56,719 nt of DNA from the IMG/VR virus record IMGVR_UViG_3300024243_000022, positions 1 to 56,719 of that record; one strand, given 5' to 3'. The translations under genes were made by a program, and so were the position numbers. Positions 1 through 7,740 of this stretch are shown here, piece by piece; within the stretch, counting starts at the first letter, position 1; every line of letters begins with the position of its first letter. The notes under the pieces are model-generated. The model saw only the letters and a program-made list of their open reading frames with translations. It did no database searches and had not been told where the DNA came from. The stretch is from a virus.

Positions 1-13
1 ATGGGCGTAAACT

Positions 14-166
14 ATGGATGAATCTTTATATGATAAATGGGTAGAAGAAGAAATAGAAGATATGCAAACAGCATTATTACATCGTGGTGTTGATGGATTG
101 TTTTTTGAGTTTGAACGATGGGTTAAAGAAAATTATAACGTAACCCAAAAGGATAAAAAAATATGA
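14..166 (+). CDS. Small acidic protein, paralogue of the 47-aa protein at 48636-48779
   Basis: This is a 50-residue ORF starting at ATG 14. Its pattern W(V/L)xE(E/D)(I/V)(E/D)D(M/L)xxALLxxG(V/I)xG(L/I)xxxFE(R/D)W(V/L)K is shared with the product of 48636-48779, so the two look like diverged copies. The start lies inside the end of the gene that closes across the window junction (stop at 42-44), and the stop overlaps the next start by ATGA (163-166), as in a tightly packed operon. Charged amphipathic helices are visible. The function is unknown. No strong Shine-Dalgarno sequence precedes the ATG, so translation may be coupled to the upstream gene. Confidence 0.7.
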   Translation: MDESLYDKWVEEEIEDMQTALLHRGVDGLFFEFERWVKENYNVTQKDKKI

Positions 167-294
167 CAAGAGGTGGTCAAAGAAAAGGTGCAGGGCGAAA
201 GCCCTCACCTGACAAAAAGAAAGGCTATTCGACTAAGCTAAGATCATTGTGCAATGGGTTCAATAATAAACGTAGAACAATTGGACATATTTAG
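163..294 (+). CDS. Small basic protein with GGQRKGAGRKP motif
   Basis: This 43-residue, strongly basic protein begins with a GGQRKGAGRKP motif. That glycine/arginine-rich sequence recurs at the N-termini of many small phage proteins and DNA-binding or terminase-associated proteins. The start overlaps the upstream stop (ATGA). No folded domain is recognisable after the motif. Nucleic-acid binding is an inference from charge; a short relic of a longer protein is equally possible. Confidence 0.65.
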   Translation: MTRGGQRKGAGRKPSPDKKKGYSTKLRSLCNGFNNKRRTIGHI

Positions 295-301
295 CGGCGT
301 T

Positions 302-353
302 GCTGGAAAATCCAGCCAATAAGCCATTGCAGCAGGCTGCGCAAGCTTGCTGC
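302..353 (+). other. Two short hairpins in the gap before the 390 gene
   Basis: A perfect 5-bp stem GCTGG/CCAGC with an AAAAT loop (302-316) is followed by a second imperfect stem, GCAGCA/TGCTGC (329-334 with 348-353). There is no clear T-run downstream, so a rho-independent terminator is not well supported. An RNA processing or stability structure is possible. Confidence 0.35.
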
Positions 354-389
354 TGAATTTAATATTATAAAAATTGCTTGGAGGTAAAA

Positions 390-614
390 ATGGAAAGATA
401 CAAAGTTGATGAGCGTGTGGGGTGTATCGCAATTCTTGACACTGATATACCAACACCCAGTAACGGTTTGCATAGTGATGACAGACACATCGTAAAATAC
501 TGGCAGGGTGTCAATCTTTATAAGTGTTACAATAATCAAACCATGTGGCATGTGCCTGTTTTCCTTCGTCGTAGGGCCAGGAAGCTTTGTTATGCTATGA
601 ACGCAATTTTATAA
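390..614 (+). CDS. Hypothetical 74-aa protein
   Basis: ATG 390 follows GGAGGT at 380-385 with good spacing; an upstream in-frame TTG at 378 lies inside the ribosome site and is less likely. The product has a mixed hydrophobic core (GCIAILD), several Trp/Tyr residues and a basic patch (FLRRRARK) near the C-terminus. I recognise no family. It sits among small unassigned genes of the early block. Confidence 0.7.
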   Translation: MERYKVDERVGCIAILDTDIPTPSNGLHSDDRHIVKYWQGVNLYKCYNNQTMWHVPVFLRRRARKLCYAMNAIL

Positions 615-669
615 TAAGCCGTTACACCTGATTGCTTCGCACAGGTGAACTTCTTATTGGACGGACTAA

Positions 670-855
670 ATGAATAATGAACCGTGGTGCAAAAAACATA
701 ATACCTTCTTATGGGACTGTGGATGCCCTGATCCAAGGGCCGTCCAATACTCAGATGCAACGAGTTTAAAGCCCTGCGCTCGTTCCTACCATAAGAAATG
801 GCAAAAAAAGGGTTTCGATTTCTGCTCAAAGTGTGGAAGGGCTTTAAATCGGTGA
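670..855 (+). CDS. Small zinc-ribbon-like protein (61 aa)
   Basis: The product has cysteine/histidine pairs CKKH near residue 7, CGC near 18 and a closing CSKCGRAL knuckle at residues 53-60, which suggests one or two structural zinc sites. The ribosome site is weak (GGACGG just upstream). A small hairpin (CACCTG/CAGGTG, about 625-648) lies ahead of the gene. Family unknown; binding of nucleic acid or a host protein is inferred only from the zinc-ribbon look. Confidence 0.7.
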   Translation: MNNEPWCKKHNTFLWDCGCPDPRAVQYSDATSLKPCARSYHKKWQKKGFDFCSKCGRALNR

Positions 856-885
856 TCCCCGACATTATTTTTCTTGGAGGCTTCG

Positions 886-1071
886 ATGAAAATTGTAATT
901 CGTATAACCAGAACGAACAAGGCAGAGGCATACACCGAATACACATCAACCGGGGTAATGCCATCTATAAAAACCAAAACAACTTTTACCACTGTTGATA
1001 TTCCTGATGATGATGACCGATTCGTCTTCGACAGCGTTTCAGTAGAGGAGCGCAAAGTATGGATAAAATAA
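886..1071 (+). CDS. Hypothetical 61-aa protein, beta-strand rich
   Basis: ATG 886 lies 6 bp after TTGGAGG (874-880); an earlier in-frame TTG falls within that ribosome site. The sequence alternates hydrophobic and polar residues (KIVIRITRT, TTFTTVDI) with a DDDD run, consistent with a small beta protein. Its 3' end overlaps the next gene by 13 bp. No family is recognised. Confidence 0.65.
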   Translation: MKIVIRITRTNKAEAYTEYTSTGVMPSIKTKTTFTTVDIPDDDDRFVFDSVSVEERKVWIK

Positions 1072-1328
1072 CAGAGGATTTTTTAAAGCATAGCAATATT
1101 AAAACATCGCTAAAAGGTATGGACAACAACACAATATGTAAGATGATATTAACTCATGTATGGTGCAGCTTAGACAGTACCTCTATAGAAGCTGCTTTAT
1201 TAGGCGAAGCAATTCATAGGCTTAAAGAGGCTGATAAAAAATACGATTGTTCAGCATGGCATGAAGCCAATCAGGATAAAGACGATATATGCTGCTATTG
1301 TAATAAACCTCTTAACCCAGATTTTTAA
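1059..1328 (+). CDS. Hypothetical 89-aa protein with C-terminal CCYC motif
   Basis: The helical N-terminal two thirds are followed by DICCYCNKPLNPDF. With upstream Cys64 and His68 the motif could complete a zinc site, but this is uncertain. The start lies inside the preceding gene, with a GAGGAG-like site upstream, so the two are probably co-translated. No family is recognised. Confidence 0.65.
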   Translation: MDKITEDFLKHSNIKTSLKGMDNNTICKMILTHVWCSLDSTSIEAALLGEAIHRLKEADKKYDCSAWHEANQDKDDICCYCNKPLNPDF

Positions 1329-1349
1329 CCTTATTATATAGGAGGTATG

Positions 1350-1805
1350 ATGTACACTGACTATGAGTTTCTTGACAAGACAGCTTTTGTCAAGATGAAG
1401 CGTAATATTTCCAATTGGAATAAGACCGCAAGTATCATCTACAATACAACAGATCTTGATATAATAAGGCATGTGTTGTATGTTGAGAAGACTGTGTATT
1501 CACGTGAGTATAACAAGCAACGTATTTACATGCGGTTTAGTAGAGTTAGAAGTGATTGGGAAAAGCGGCATATGAGTCTGTTCCTCAAAGACGTGGAAGT
1601 TGAATCTACTTATCAAGATGTGCTTAAGAGTCAATACACATTGGCACACTATTTAAAGCATTGGCGTGTTAACATTAACAGAACTCTTGCGCTTCTTAAG
1701 ACTGAGTATGAAGGTCAACGCCGTCCTCATATAATGAAGGCCCTTCATAGCAGACTTAATAAGCTTAGGAAAAAACAGGATATGGTGAGCATGGATGGAA
1801 TCTGA
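1350..1805 (+). CDS. Hypothetical basic helical protein (151 aa)
   Basis: Tandem ATG codons occur at 1347 and 1350. GGAGG at 1341-1345 is too close for the first, so 1350 is preferred. The protein is Lys/Arg/Tyr rich and predicted mostly helical, with a strongly basic C-terminus (HSRLNKLRKKQD). It overlaps the VRR-NUC gene by 11 bp. The position just before a nuclease and a ligase suggests a nucleic-acid role, which is inference only. Confidence 0.7.
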   Translation: MYTDYEFLDKTAFVKMKRNISNWNKTASIIYNTTDLDIIRHVLYVEKTVYSREYNKQRIYMRFSRVRSDWEKRHMSLFLKDVEVESTYQDVLKSQYTLAHYLKHWRVNINRTLALLKTEYEGQRRPHIMKALHSRLNKLRKKQDMVSMDGI

Positions 1806-2094
1806 GAAAGATGTAGAAAGGTATTTAGTAGAACAAGTAGAGGCAATTGGAGGCTTATGCCGCAAGTACGTATCACCAGGTGTAAGAGGAGTTCCTGACC
1901 GCTTATGCTTTATGCCTGGTGCATTTCTTATGGCTGTCGAGTTAAAATCTGAGACTGAAGAACCAACAACGCAACAAGAACGCGAGCATACGCGTATAAG
2001 AAGCTGTGGGTTTAAAGTTTATGTAGTTGATACAAAGGTAAAAGTAGATAAACTCTTACGAGAATGGATATATGAATACGGACAAACAGATTAA
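1795..2094 (+). CDS. VRR-NUC domain nuclease
   Basis: This is a stand-alone VRR-NUC protein of 99 aa, the usual phage length. The restriction-endonuclease-like core is visible as GVRGVPDR (about 29-36), AVELK (about 47-51) and a Gln pair at 59-60 (TTQQ), corresponding to the PD...(D/E)xK...Q signature. Members of the family cleave branched or flapped DNA; phage copies usually travel with SNF2-type helicases and PolA polymerases, as here (helicase at 3458-4822). It overlaps the upstream gene and is followed closely by ligase, forming a DNA-repair or recombination sub-operon. The assignment is firm; the exact substrate is not known. Confidence 0.92.
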   Translation: MESEKDVERYLVEQVEAIGGLCRKYVSPGVRGVPDRLCFMPGAFLMAVELKSETEEPTTQQEREHTRIRSCGFKVYVVDTKVKVDKLLREWIYEYGQTD

Positions 2095-2105
2095 GGAGAT
2101 GAATA

Positions 2106-3269
2106 ATGAATCACATTGAAACATTCAAAGCTTTACGTGCAACACGAAGTCGTAATGAAAAAATTGACATACTCAAACAATCAGATGATATAACACAGTA
2201 CATACTAGCAGCTGCATATAATCCATTTCTACATTACTTCATTAATAAGAAGTTAGTGTACAAGCCAGAGGATATGATACTGTACACATTAGATAGCGCG
2301 CCAGGTTTTGCAAGAATACTAAGCCGACTTTCTACTAGGATATTATCTGGTCATGATGCCATCACAGCAGCTACACGATTTATGAATACTTTGCAAAAAG
2401 ATGACGCCGAGCTATTCATGCAGATTCTTAAAAAGGACCTTCGCTGTGGTATATCTGCAAAGACTATCAACGCTGCAATTCCAGGACTCATTCCTGAGTT
2501 TGGTGCTATGTTAGCGAAGAAGTGGGAAGAGAGTCGGTTCAACAAGAACTTAGTTATGTCACTCAAGTATGACGGCTTACGTGCCATATTTAAAGGAGGC
2601 AAGTTTTACTCTCGCAACGGTCATGAATTCCAAGGGCTACAACACCTCGAGCAAATCATACCCAAAGAATATTCATTTGACGGTGAGCTACTCATGCCAG
2701 GTGAACACTTTCAGGACTCATCAGGCAAGCTGCGTAGTGATGATCCTACTCCTGGAGCAGTCTACATGGTGTTTGACATACCTGAGAGTACCATGGAATT
2801 TACTCGACGCTATCAGCTATACAAAGATGTATGTGAGCAACTGGACAGTAGTTTTGTGAAGCCTGTTAAGCACATCAACGTACGAAGCCTAGGACATATA
2901 GACCGTACATTTGAGATGTCTCTCGACAAGAAGTATGAGGGCTTAGTCATCAAGACAAAGGGTCATCGGTATCAAACCAAAAGATCCTGGGACTGGATGA
3001 AGCTCAAGGCACAGAATGATGAAGACTTAGAAATTGTAGAGTATTATGAAGGCGAAGGAAAGTATGAAGGCATGCTAGGTGGTTTTATTGTGGACTATAA
3101 AGGAAAAGAAGTACGCGTAGGAAGTGGCTTCAGTGACGCAGAACGACACGATTTATGGTTTAGTAAACATAGCCAGATAGGTAATATTATTGAAGTAAAG
3201 TATCATGAGGTGACTCCAGATGGAAGCTTACGTCATCCTGTATTTGGCGGATTTAGATATGACAAGTAA
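2106..3269 (+). CDS. ATP-dependent DNA ligase
   Basis: This nucleotidyltransferase-superfamily DNA ligase seals nicks using ATP. Motif I is KYDGLR at residues 154-159 with Lys154 as the predicted adenylated residue. Motif III is FDGEL (191-195), motif IIIa is VYMVFD, motif IV is YEGLVIK and motif V contains MKLKA. A C-terminal OB-fold region (EIVEYYEGEG to RHPVFGGF) follows. At 387 aa it is near the size of T7-type phage ligases. The N-terminal about 140 residues are helical and extend beyond the minimal core. AAGGAGATGAATAATG gives a clear start. Its stop overlaps the next ATG (TAATG). It probably joins Okazaki fragments and repairs nicks alongside the phage polymerase. Confidence 0.95.
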   Translation: MNHIETFKALRATRSRNEKIDILKQSDDITQYILAAAYNPFLHYFINKKLVYKPEDMILYTLDSAPGFARILSRLSTRILSGHDAITAATRFMNTLQKDDAELFMQILKKDLRCGISAKTINAAIPGLIPEFGAMLAKKWEESRFNKNLVMSLKYDGLRAIFKGGKFYSRNGHEFQGLQHLEQIIPKEYSFDGELLMPGEHFQDSSGKLRSDDPTPGAVYMVFDIPESTMEFTRRYQLYKDVCEQLDSSFVKPVKHINVRSLGHIDRTFEMSLDKKYEGLVIKTKGHRYQTKRSWDWMKLKAQNDEDLEIVEYYEGEGKYEGMLGGFIVDYKGKEVRVGSGFSDAERHDLWFSKHSQIGNIIEVKYHEVTPDGSLRHPVFGGFRYDK

Positions 3270-3457
3270 TGGCATCTGACAACGAGCACAGTGATAAAGA
3301 CATCACAATAGCGAGGTGTCCTAGATGTGGAAGACTTCACAAAGTCTTTATCTTCTGGACTGGTCGAGGCAGGCCACGCATATACTGTGAATCATGTCTT
3401 GCTATACTGGCACAGAGAGATAACGTAAGATACCACGTACACTTAAAGGATGATTAA
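3269..3457 (+). CDS. Small zinc-ribbon protein between ligase and helicase
   Basis: This 62-aa protein has two CxxC knuckles, CPRCGR (about 17-22) and CESC (about 40-43), a classic four-cysteine zinc ribbon. It is translationally coupled to the ligase (TAATG overlap) and directly abuts the helicase start. Its place suggests an accessory DNA-binding factor for ligase or helicase, but no named family is recognised. Confidence 0.8.
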   Translation: MASDNEHSDKDITIARCPRCGRLHKVFIFWTGRGRPRIYCESCLAILAQRDNVRYHVHLKDD

Positions 3458-4822
3458 ATGACACTACCAAAGATGCATCCATACCAAACTAAAGCTTTGC
3501 AGTTTAGCTTAGTCAACCCTCAAACTTATCTGGCGTTAGATATGGGGCTCGGAAAAACTCGCATAGCTTTAGAATGGGCAAAACCAAAGTTAGACAAAGG
3601 AGTGCTTGTCATAGCTCCACTAAAAGCCATCTATACTACATGGCCAGATGAAATCGAGAAGTGGGAGTTTGGCTACTCGTACACTATACTTCATGACACT
3701 GAGAAGCTTGATAGGTTAGGGTTGAAACGTGACATGTACTTTCTTAACTTTGAAGGCATACAGTGGCTATTTGACTCTATGAAGCAGCTCTACAAGTTAA
3801 CCAAGAGAGTACCATTTAGATACATCATAATTGATGAAGGCTCAATGATCAAGAGCCCCAAGACTAAGCGGTTCAAGGTAATGCGTAAGCTCAGAGATAT
3901 ATTTCATGGAGCTACGATCTTGAGTGGCACACCTGCACCTCAATCTCTACTAAATCTCTGGTCACAGTATTTCTTTCTGGATGGTGGTGTTCGTCTAGGT
4001 AAGACGTATGGTAAATTTCAAGAGAAGTACTTCATGCCTCTGGACTATAAGCAGTTCACTTGGGGCATACAAAGTGAAGAGAAGAAGCAAGAGATATATG
4101 AGCGGATCAAGGACATCACGTATAGACTTGATGCAGGTGACTACATTAAGTTGCCACCTAGGATTGACAACATCATCAAGCTCAAGATGCCGCCTGAACA
4201 CATGGCGCAGTACAAGACACTCGAGAAGAAGTTCTTCCTGAAGCTGGAAGAGTCTGAGATTGAAGTATTTAACTCTGCAGCTCTGTCAATGAAGCTTCGG
4301 CAGTTTATACAAGGCGGAGTATACACAGATAAGAAAGGTACTTACGAGATAATCCACAAAGAGAAACTTGAGAAGCTTAAAGAGCTTGTTGAAGCTGCAA
4401 ATGGCCAGGGGATACTCTGTCCTATCCAATTTAAGTTTGAGCTTGAGATGATCAAGAAAGTGTGGCCCAAGGTACCTGCTCTAGTGGGTGGCATAGCAAT
4501 CAAGGAATCTGCTAAGCACATTAGGAATTGGAACAAAGGCAAGATTCCTCTACTGATATGCCATCCCAAGAGTGTAAGTCATGCTCTCAACCTGCAGACA
4601 GGATCACACTTAATTGTGTGGTACGGCTTGACCTGGAGCACAGAGCAATACTTACAACTTAACAAGCGTGTACATCGACAAGGACAGAAGAACACAGTCA
4701 TTGTACATCACTTAGTTATGCAGAATACTATCGACACGTCAATCATGAACGCACTTAAGGCTAACATTAAGACACAAGCGGAGTTATTAGACTTTATTAA
4801 AAACTATAGAGAGGAAGAATAA
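3458..4822 (+). CDS. SNF2-family DEAD/DEAH-type helicase/translocase
   Basis: This superfamily 2 ATPase of 454 aa is typical of compact phage SNF2 proteins. Walker A is DMGLGKT (28-34), the Walker B/DEAH-like box is IIIDEGS (123-129), motif III is SGTPAP, and the C-terminal RecA lobe ends with QLNKRVHRQGQ (motif VI with the arginine finger). No extra reader domains are fused. It starts immediately after the upstream stop and overlaps the next gene by TAATG. Phage SNF2 proteins are thought to act in replication or recombination with VRR-NUC and PolA; that pairing is present here. Confidence 0.95.
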   Translation: MTLPKMHPYQTKALQFSLVNPQTYLALDMGLGKTRIALEWAKPKLDKGVLVIAPLKAIYTTWPDEIEKWEFGYSYTILHDTEKLDRLGLKRDMYFLNFEGIQWLFDSMKQLYKLTKRVPFRYIIIDEGSMIKSPKTKRFKVMRKLRDIFHGATILSGTPAPQSLLNLWSQYFFLDGGVRLGKTYGKFQEKYFMPLDYKQFTWGIQSEEKKQEIYERIKDITYRLDAGDYIKLPPRIDNIIKLKMPPEHMAQYKTLEKKFFLKLEESEIEVFNSAALSMKLRQFIQGGVYTDKKGTYEIIHKEKLEKLKELVEAANGQGILCPIQFKFELEMIKKVWPKVPALVGGIAIKESAKHIRNWNKGKIPLLICHPKSVSHALNLQTGSHLIVWYGLTWSTEQYLQLNKRVHRQGQKNTVIVHHLVMQNTIDTSIMNALKANIKTQAELLDFIKNYREEE

Positions 4823-5049
4823 TGAAGCTCATTAAAGACTTAGATGAAGATATTGAGTATCTTGACCTGGAAGAAACAGATATAGATTGTCACGATATGC
4901 ATATACATAATTGTGATGGATACGGCGCCTATGATGTTCAAGTATTAGATTATATACTAACTTGGGCACAAGTCGACGTACTTAAGAACGGTATCGCCGA
5001 AGCTGAGAGATTATGGAGAAAAGATAATAAATCGGATAAAAGCGAGTAG
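4822..5049 (+). CDS. Small acidic hypothetical protein (75 aa)
   Basis: It is very acidic at the N-terminus (DLDEDIEYLDLEETDID), followed by a helical segment with Trp residues and a Lys-rich end. The start overlaps the helicase stop (TAATG). Acidic small phage proteins often mimic DNA or bind host enzymes, but nothing specific supports that here. Confidence 0.75.
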   Translation: MKLIKDLDEDIEYLDLEETDIDCHDMHIHNCDGYGAYDVQVLDYILTWAQVDVLKNGIAEAERLWRKDNKSDKSE

Positions 5050-5182
5050 AAAAGATGAAAAATCATTTATCTCGGAGCCACCACTATAGCCAGAAACTCG
5101 TTTTCAGCTTTTCTGAGTATAGTAGATCGAGTAAATGAGAGATATGGAATTTGTGTATATTAACTAAAATAAGGAGAAACAC

Positions 5183-5404
5183 ATGGGAGATGAAATTAAA
5201 ATTAAAATTGACAATAAGTTGTATTCAGTGGAAGACGCTAAAGCAATTTTTCAAGCGTTAAAAGATGTTTTTGAACCTACACCAGCGCCAGTGCATATCT
5301 GGTATCCTGTAGCATACCCAGCATACCCAACATATCCTGACCCAATGAATCCGCTTCCAATTACATATAGTCCATCTACAGGAACATCAAATGGAAACAA
5401 CTAA
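5183..5404 (+). CDS. Small protein with Pro/Tyr-rich tail (73 aa)
   Basis: A clear AAGGAGAAACAC ribosome site precedes ATG 5183. The N-terminal 30 residues look folded (alternating KIKIDNKLYS, then a helix). The rest is a low-complexity Pro/Tyr stretch with repeated YPAYPxYP units and a Ser/Gly/Asn end, probably disordered. It overlaps the deaminase gene by 14 bp. The 5050-5182 gap before it shows no convincing gene. Confidence 0.75.
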   Translation: MGDEIKIKIDNKLYSVEDAKAIFQALKDVFEPTPAPVHIWYPVAYPAYPTYPDPMNPLPITYSPSTGTSNGNN

Positions 5405-5819
5405 GCAAGCTTTATGGGATAAAAGGCACTTAGGCTTGGCAAGACATGTAGCAGGGTGGTCAAAGGACCCAAGAAAACGAGTTGGATCAGTGGTGACCAA
5501 AGATAATTACGTTAGAGGAGTCGGCTACAATGGCTTTCCCCGAGGCATAGCTGACACTAAGGCGAGACTTGCCGATCCTGCTATCAAGCTTGCTCTGATC
5601 ATACACGCTGAAGTGAATGCCTTAGCAGCGGCAGAGGACGGTGACTGCATATACGTGTACCCCTGTTTACCTTGTACACTGTGCCTCGGACAGATCATAC
5701 AACGCGGCATCAAGCGGATTGTGACCATGAAAAGCAAGCCTAAGACAAAGTGGTCACCCGACTTGGTACTATCACTGGCTGAAGAAGCTGACATGGAAGT
5801 TGTGATTATTAAAATATAA
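5391..5819 (+). CDS. Deoxycytidylate (dCMP) deaminase family protein
   Basis: This zinc-dependent CDA-fold deaminase would convert dCMP to dUMP. The zinc-binding and catalytic motifs are HAE (residues 72-74) and PCLPC (Cys92 and Cys95). The N-terminal substrate region DPRKRVGSVVTKDNYV and GYNGFPRG match the dCMP/ComEB group. The length of 142 aa is normal. The product dUMP is the substrate of the ThyX encoded at 50959, so the phage carries a deaminase-to-dTMP route. The start overlaps the preceding gene. Confidence 0.92.
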   Translation: METTKQALWDKRHLGLARHVAGWSKDPRKRVGSVVTKDNYVRGVGYNGFPRGIADTKARLADPAIKLALIIHAEVNALAAAEDGDCIYVYPCLPCTLCLGQIIQRGIKRIVTMKSKPKTKWSPDLVLSLAEEADMEVVIIKI

Positions 5820-5828
5820 GGAGGTAAT

Positions 5829-5942
5829 ATGAGAGCTGCGTGGATACTAGTAATTATATTTTCGTGCATAGGGCTTGGTGTAACTACTGTCGGAATATTA
5901 TGGGTAGTTAGTAAAATATTACAACTAATACTAGGAGGTTAA
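5829..5942 (+). CDS. Tiny single-span membrane protein (37 aa)
   Basis: Too short for ordinary gene finders but with a good GGAGGTAAT site directly before ATG 5829. Almost the whole peptide is one hydrophobic helix (AWILVIIFSCIGLGVTTVGILW and onward), with Arg2 and Lys near the ends. Its AGGAGG-containing 3' end serves as the ribosome site of the next small gene. A membrane-active early protein is likely; function unknown. Confidence 0.6.
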   Translation: MRAAWILVIIFSCIGLGVTTVGILWVVSKILQLILGG

Positions 5943-5943
5943 A

Positions 5944-6033
5944 ATGGGTTATAAAAAGTTTTTTGAACGACATGGTGAGGATAACTTAATGTATCACGAC
6001 TACCCTGAGCATGGTCCAGGGGTATTAAAGTAG
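5944..6033 (+). CDS. Micro-ORF (29 aa), hypothetical
   Basis: ATG 5944 lies just after CTAGGAGGTTAA, an excellent ribosome site shared with the end of the previous gene. The peptide has a basic/aromatic start (GYKKFFERHG) and an acidic, His/Pro-rich end. The case rests on ribosome site and packing only. Confidence 0.5.
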   Translation: MGYKKFFERHGEDNLMYHDYPEHGPGVLK

Positions 6034-6038
6034 AGGAT

Positions 6039-6125
6039 ATGTACAAAGCTTTTAAAGAGCGGATACTTAATGAACATAACATAGTGCTGAAGTGGTACTT
6101 AGAAGGGCACGAGGAGGCTAAATGA
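6039..6125 (+). CDS. Micro-ORF (28 aa), helical
   Basis: ATG 6039 follows AGAGGAT; the reading frame ends in TGA overlapping the next ATG by ATGA (6122-6125). The short peptide looks like one amphipathic helix (FKERILNEHNIVLKWYLEGHEE). Support is the tight coupling to its neighbours. Confidence 0.5.
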   Translation: MYKAFKERILNEHNIVLKWYLEGHEEAK

Positions 6126-6316
6126 CTGAACTTAAGTACTTTGAAGAAAAAGCAACTGAGTGTCATTACGGTAAGCAAGGTATTGTTCTAGGCCGGATAT
6201 TTTCTCTTCGAAAGACTAAGAATACAATTGTAATCACAGAAGATGGCTATAAGCTACACTGTAATAGACAAGGTATCTCGACAAGAGATACTAGGCTATA
6301 CAGCATATTGGGATAA
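6122..6316 (+). CDS. Hypothetical 64-aa protein, last gene of the plus-strand block
   Basis: It overlaps the upstream stop by ATGA and has GAGGAGGCTAA as ribosome site. The product is basic with a beta-rich centre (NTIVITEDGYKLHCN). No family is recognised. It is the last plus-strand gene before the convergent boundary with the late block. Confidence 0.7.
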   Translation: MTELKYFEEKATECHYGKQGIVLGRIFSLRKTKNTIVITEDGYKLHCNRQGISTRDTRLYSILG

Positions 6317-6319
6317 ACA

Positions 6320-6350
6320 AAGAGAAAAACAGGCTCCCAAGCAGCGGGAG
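6320..6350 (-). terminator. Rho-independent terminator of the late (minus) strand
   Basis: Read on the minus strand, the stop of the 6358 gene is followed by a 5-bp stem CTCCC/GGGAG (6346-6350 with 6334-6338, loop of 7) and then a T-rich run, CCTGTTTTTCTCTTT. This is a good intrinsic terminator placed exactly at the end of the late transcription block. The plus strand has no T-run after the stem, so it should act in one direction only. Confidence 0.75.
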
Positions 6351-6357
6351 AAGAGGA

Positions 6358-6585
6358 CTACTTGATCCGCCGGTTCTTCTCTTTGGCCATTACGGCAAGG
6401 TTACCGAGAGAGCTATTCTTGACATTACGATCTTTATGATGAACATCCTTGCCATCGCCTTTTCGGACCTTACCTTTTCGTGCCATCATACGACGTGCTT
6501 TGTTACGCAGAGCACGTCGTTTTATTTCTTTTTTCTTTCCGTGATATAATTCATATTCTCGCTTGTAGTTTCGTTTCTTAGGCAT
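6358..6585 (-). CDS. Small basic HNH-like protein
   Basis: This is a 75-aa, very basic protein. The C-terminal half reads KDVHHKDRN then a gap and SSLGNLAVM, the DVHHKDGN...N..NL signature of small phage HNH proteins. The N-terminus is a Lys/Arg-rich helix. Start 6585 overlaps the upstream stop (TGATG) and follows AAGGAGAG; a GTG one codon earlier is possible. Short HNH proteins assist packaging cleavage in some phages, but activity here is unproven. Confidence 0.8.
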   Translation of the reverse strand: MPKKRNYKREYELYHGKKKEIKRRALRNKARRMMARKGKVRKGDGKDVHHKDRNVKNSSLGNLAVMAKEKNRRIK

Positions 6586-7136
6586 CACGTCTCTCCTTGC
6601 TGAATGATAAATCCACCAGCAGCTTGAATTAAGTTAACACATAATGTAGGATGAACAGTCCAAGGTCTCACAGTACTCCACTTCAGTGCTTTGACGATAG
6701 GAGTAATAAGTTCCTCTGAGCAGAAAGTTTTCTCTGGGTCTTCTTTGATGAATTTGTATCTAAAGTTGACAATACCGGCCCAGTCGTATTCTTTCTTATC
6801 TTCACATGACTTAACATAATGCGCTAAGCAGTACTCCCAGTCAAGTCTTGACATATTAAGTGCCCATATCTCATAAGGTGTTCCTGAAGTGTGGTCGTGC
6901 ATGTCATTGTAGTCCATCCAGGATTTTATACGACCGCTATGCGGCCACTGCTCCATTAAGTTCATCTGATCAAGCTTTATCTTGGTTGCTCGTTCTTCGC
7001 CGATAAGAGTCTTGATATATAGACGTTCTGCGTCATCAATATAAACTGCGCTGTGTGAGTAAGGTCCTGTCTGATTCTGAATAACTTTTGATATAGTTGA
7101 TAATCCGTAGAAGTGTGCTGATTTCAGTGTGATCAT
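6585..7136 (-). CDS. Permuted papain-fold (YiiX/NlpC-P60-like) hydrolase
   Basis: The arrangement YSHSAVYI (His28) followed much later by EYDWAGIVNFRY and TFCSEEL (Cys139) matches circularly permuted NlpC/P60 enzymes of the YiiX/DUF830 type, in which His precedes the catalytic Cys. At 183 aa it is a single domain. There is no signal peptide. It lies beside three small membrane proteins at the end of the late operon. It could cut a peptide or ester bond in the envelope at lysis or entry. Family assignment is moderate, substrate unknown. Confidence 0.7.
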   Translation of the reverse strand: MITLKSAHFYGLSTISKVIQNQTGPYSHSAVYIDDAERLYIKTLIGEERATKIKLDQMNLMEQWPHSGRIKSWMDYNDMHDHTSGTPYEIWALNMSRLDWEYCLAHYVKSCEDKKEYDWAGIVNFRYKFIKEDPEKTFCSEELITPIVKALKWSTVRPWTVHPTLCVNLIQAAGGFIIQQGET

Positions 7137-7291
7137 TTCTTAGCGTCCTTTACTTTATCAAATAAACTTAACAGCAGATCAAAGTCACCAGAATATGCTG
7201 CAGCAATAATAAGTGTTACTAATATTAATGTGATACAACCCATAGCCCATCTCTTTGTCGCTGGTTCCCAGTCTTTAATCCACTTAATCAT
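7133..7291 (-). CDS. Small single-span membrane protein (52 aa), holin-like candidate
   Basis: The ORF runs from ATG 7291 to a TGA overlapping the hydrolase start (ATGA). After a basic N-terminus (IKWIKDWEPATKRW) comes one hydrophobic helix (about residues 17-33) and a charged tail ending KDAKK. The size and location, between a membrane-anchored protein and a papain-like hydrolase, suit a holin or pinholin, but a single-span topology alone is not diagnostic. Confidence 0.6.
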   Translation of the reverse strand: MIKWIKDWEPATKRWAMGCITLILVTLIIAAAYSGDFDLLLSLFDKVKDAKK

Positions 7292-7293
7292 AA

Positions 7294-7740
7294 TTAACTC
7301 CGTTCTACATAGAAGGGATCACTAAATGCAGTCACAGTGACCTCTCTTAAAGGATTTACTTTATATACGCCTTCCCACTTAAACACATACTCCCCTGGTT
7401 CTGCTGAACTCGGAATCTTAAGTTTGACTTTCATTTTTCTCTTACCTACAGGTATATTTCCGTATATAGGAGAGTACGTAATAATGAAGTCGTTGATAAG
7501 CTGTTTGTTTATCACAGCCGCCAAGGGTAATTTTTTATCTACATCCATTTCATACACCAAGTATTGTCCAGGCTGTACAACTCGATCTGAGTTACAAATC
7601 TTTATATTGTTAACCACAAATGGATTATAGGGCCAGAATAGCCAGAAGGTTACAATACAATAGCCGCTGATAACAAGAGCTGAGATGCATCTGTGTCTCA
7701 GTAGTTTAAAACGTGATTTATCTGTTCTACGCTTATTCAT
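7294..7740 (-). CDS. Membrane-anchored extracytoplasmic protein (148 aa)
   Basis: A basic N-terminal segment (KRRTDKSRFKLLRHR) precedes one hydrophobic helix (about residues 18-36), giving an N-in signal anchor. The remaining about 110 residues are beta-rich with PGQYLVYEMDVD and PGEYVFKWEG, resembling an Ig-like or sandwich fold outside the membrane. No Cys-linked lipobox is seen. It is packed between two other small membrane proteins, suggesting a lysis or superinfection-exclusion role. Unnamed family. Confidence 0.75.
   Translation of the reverse strand: MNKRRTDKSRFKLLRHRCISALVISGYCIVTFWLFWPYNPFVVNNIKICNSDRVVQPGQYLVYEMDVDKKLPLAAVINKQLINDFIITYSPIYGNIPVGKRKMKVKLKIPSSAEPGEYVFKWEGVYKVNPLREVTVTAFSDPFYVERS

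Noticed and set aside
5050-5182. A 27-codon frame beginning MKNHLSRSHHYS
   Set aside because: No ribosome site and no coupling to neighbours; left as non-coding.
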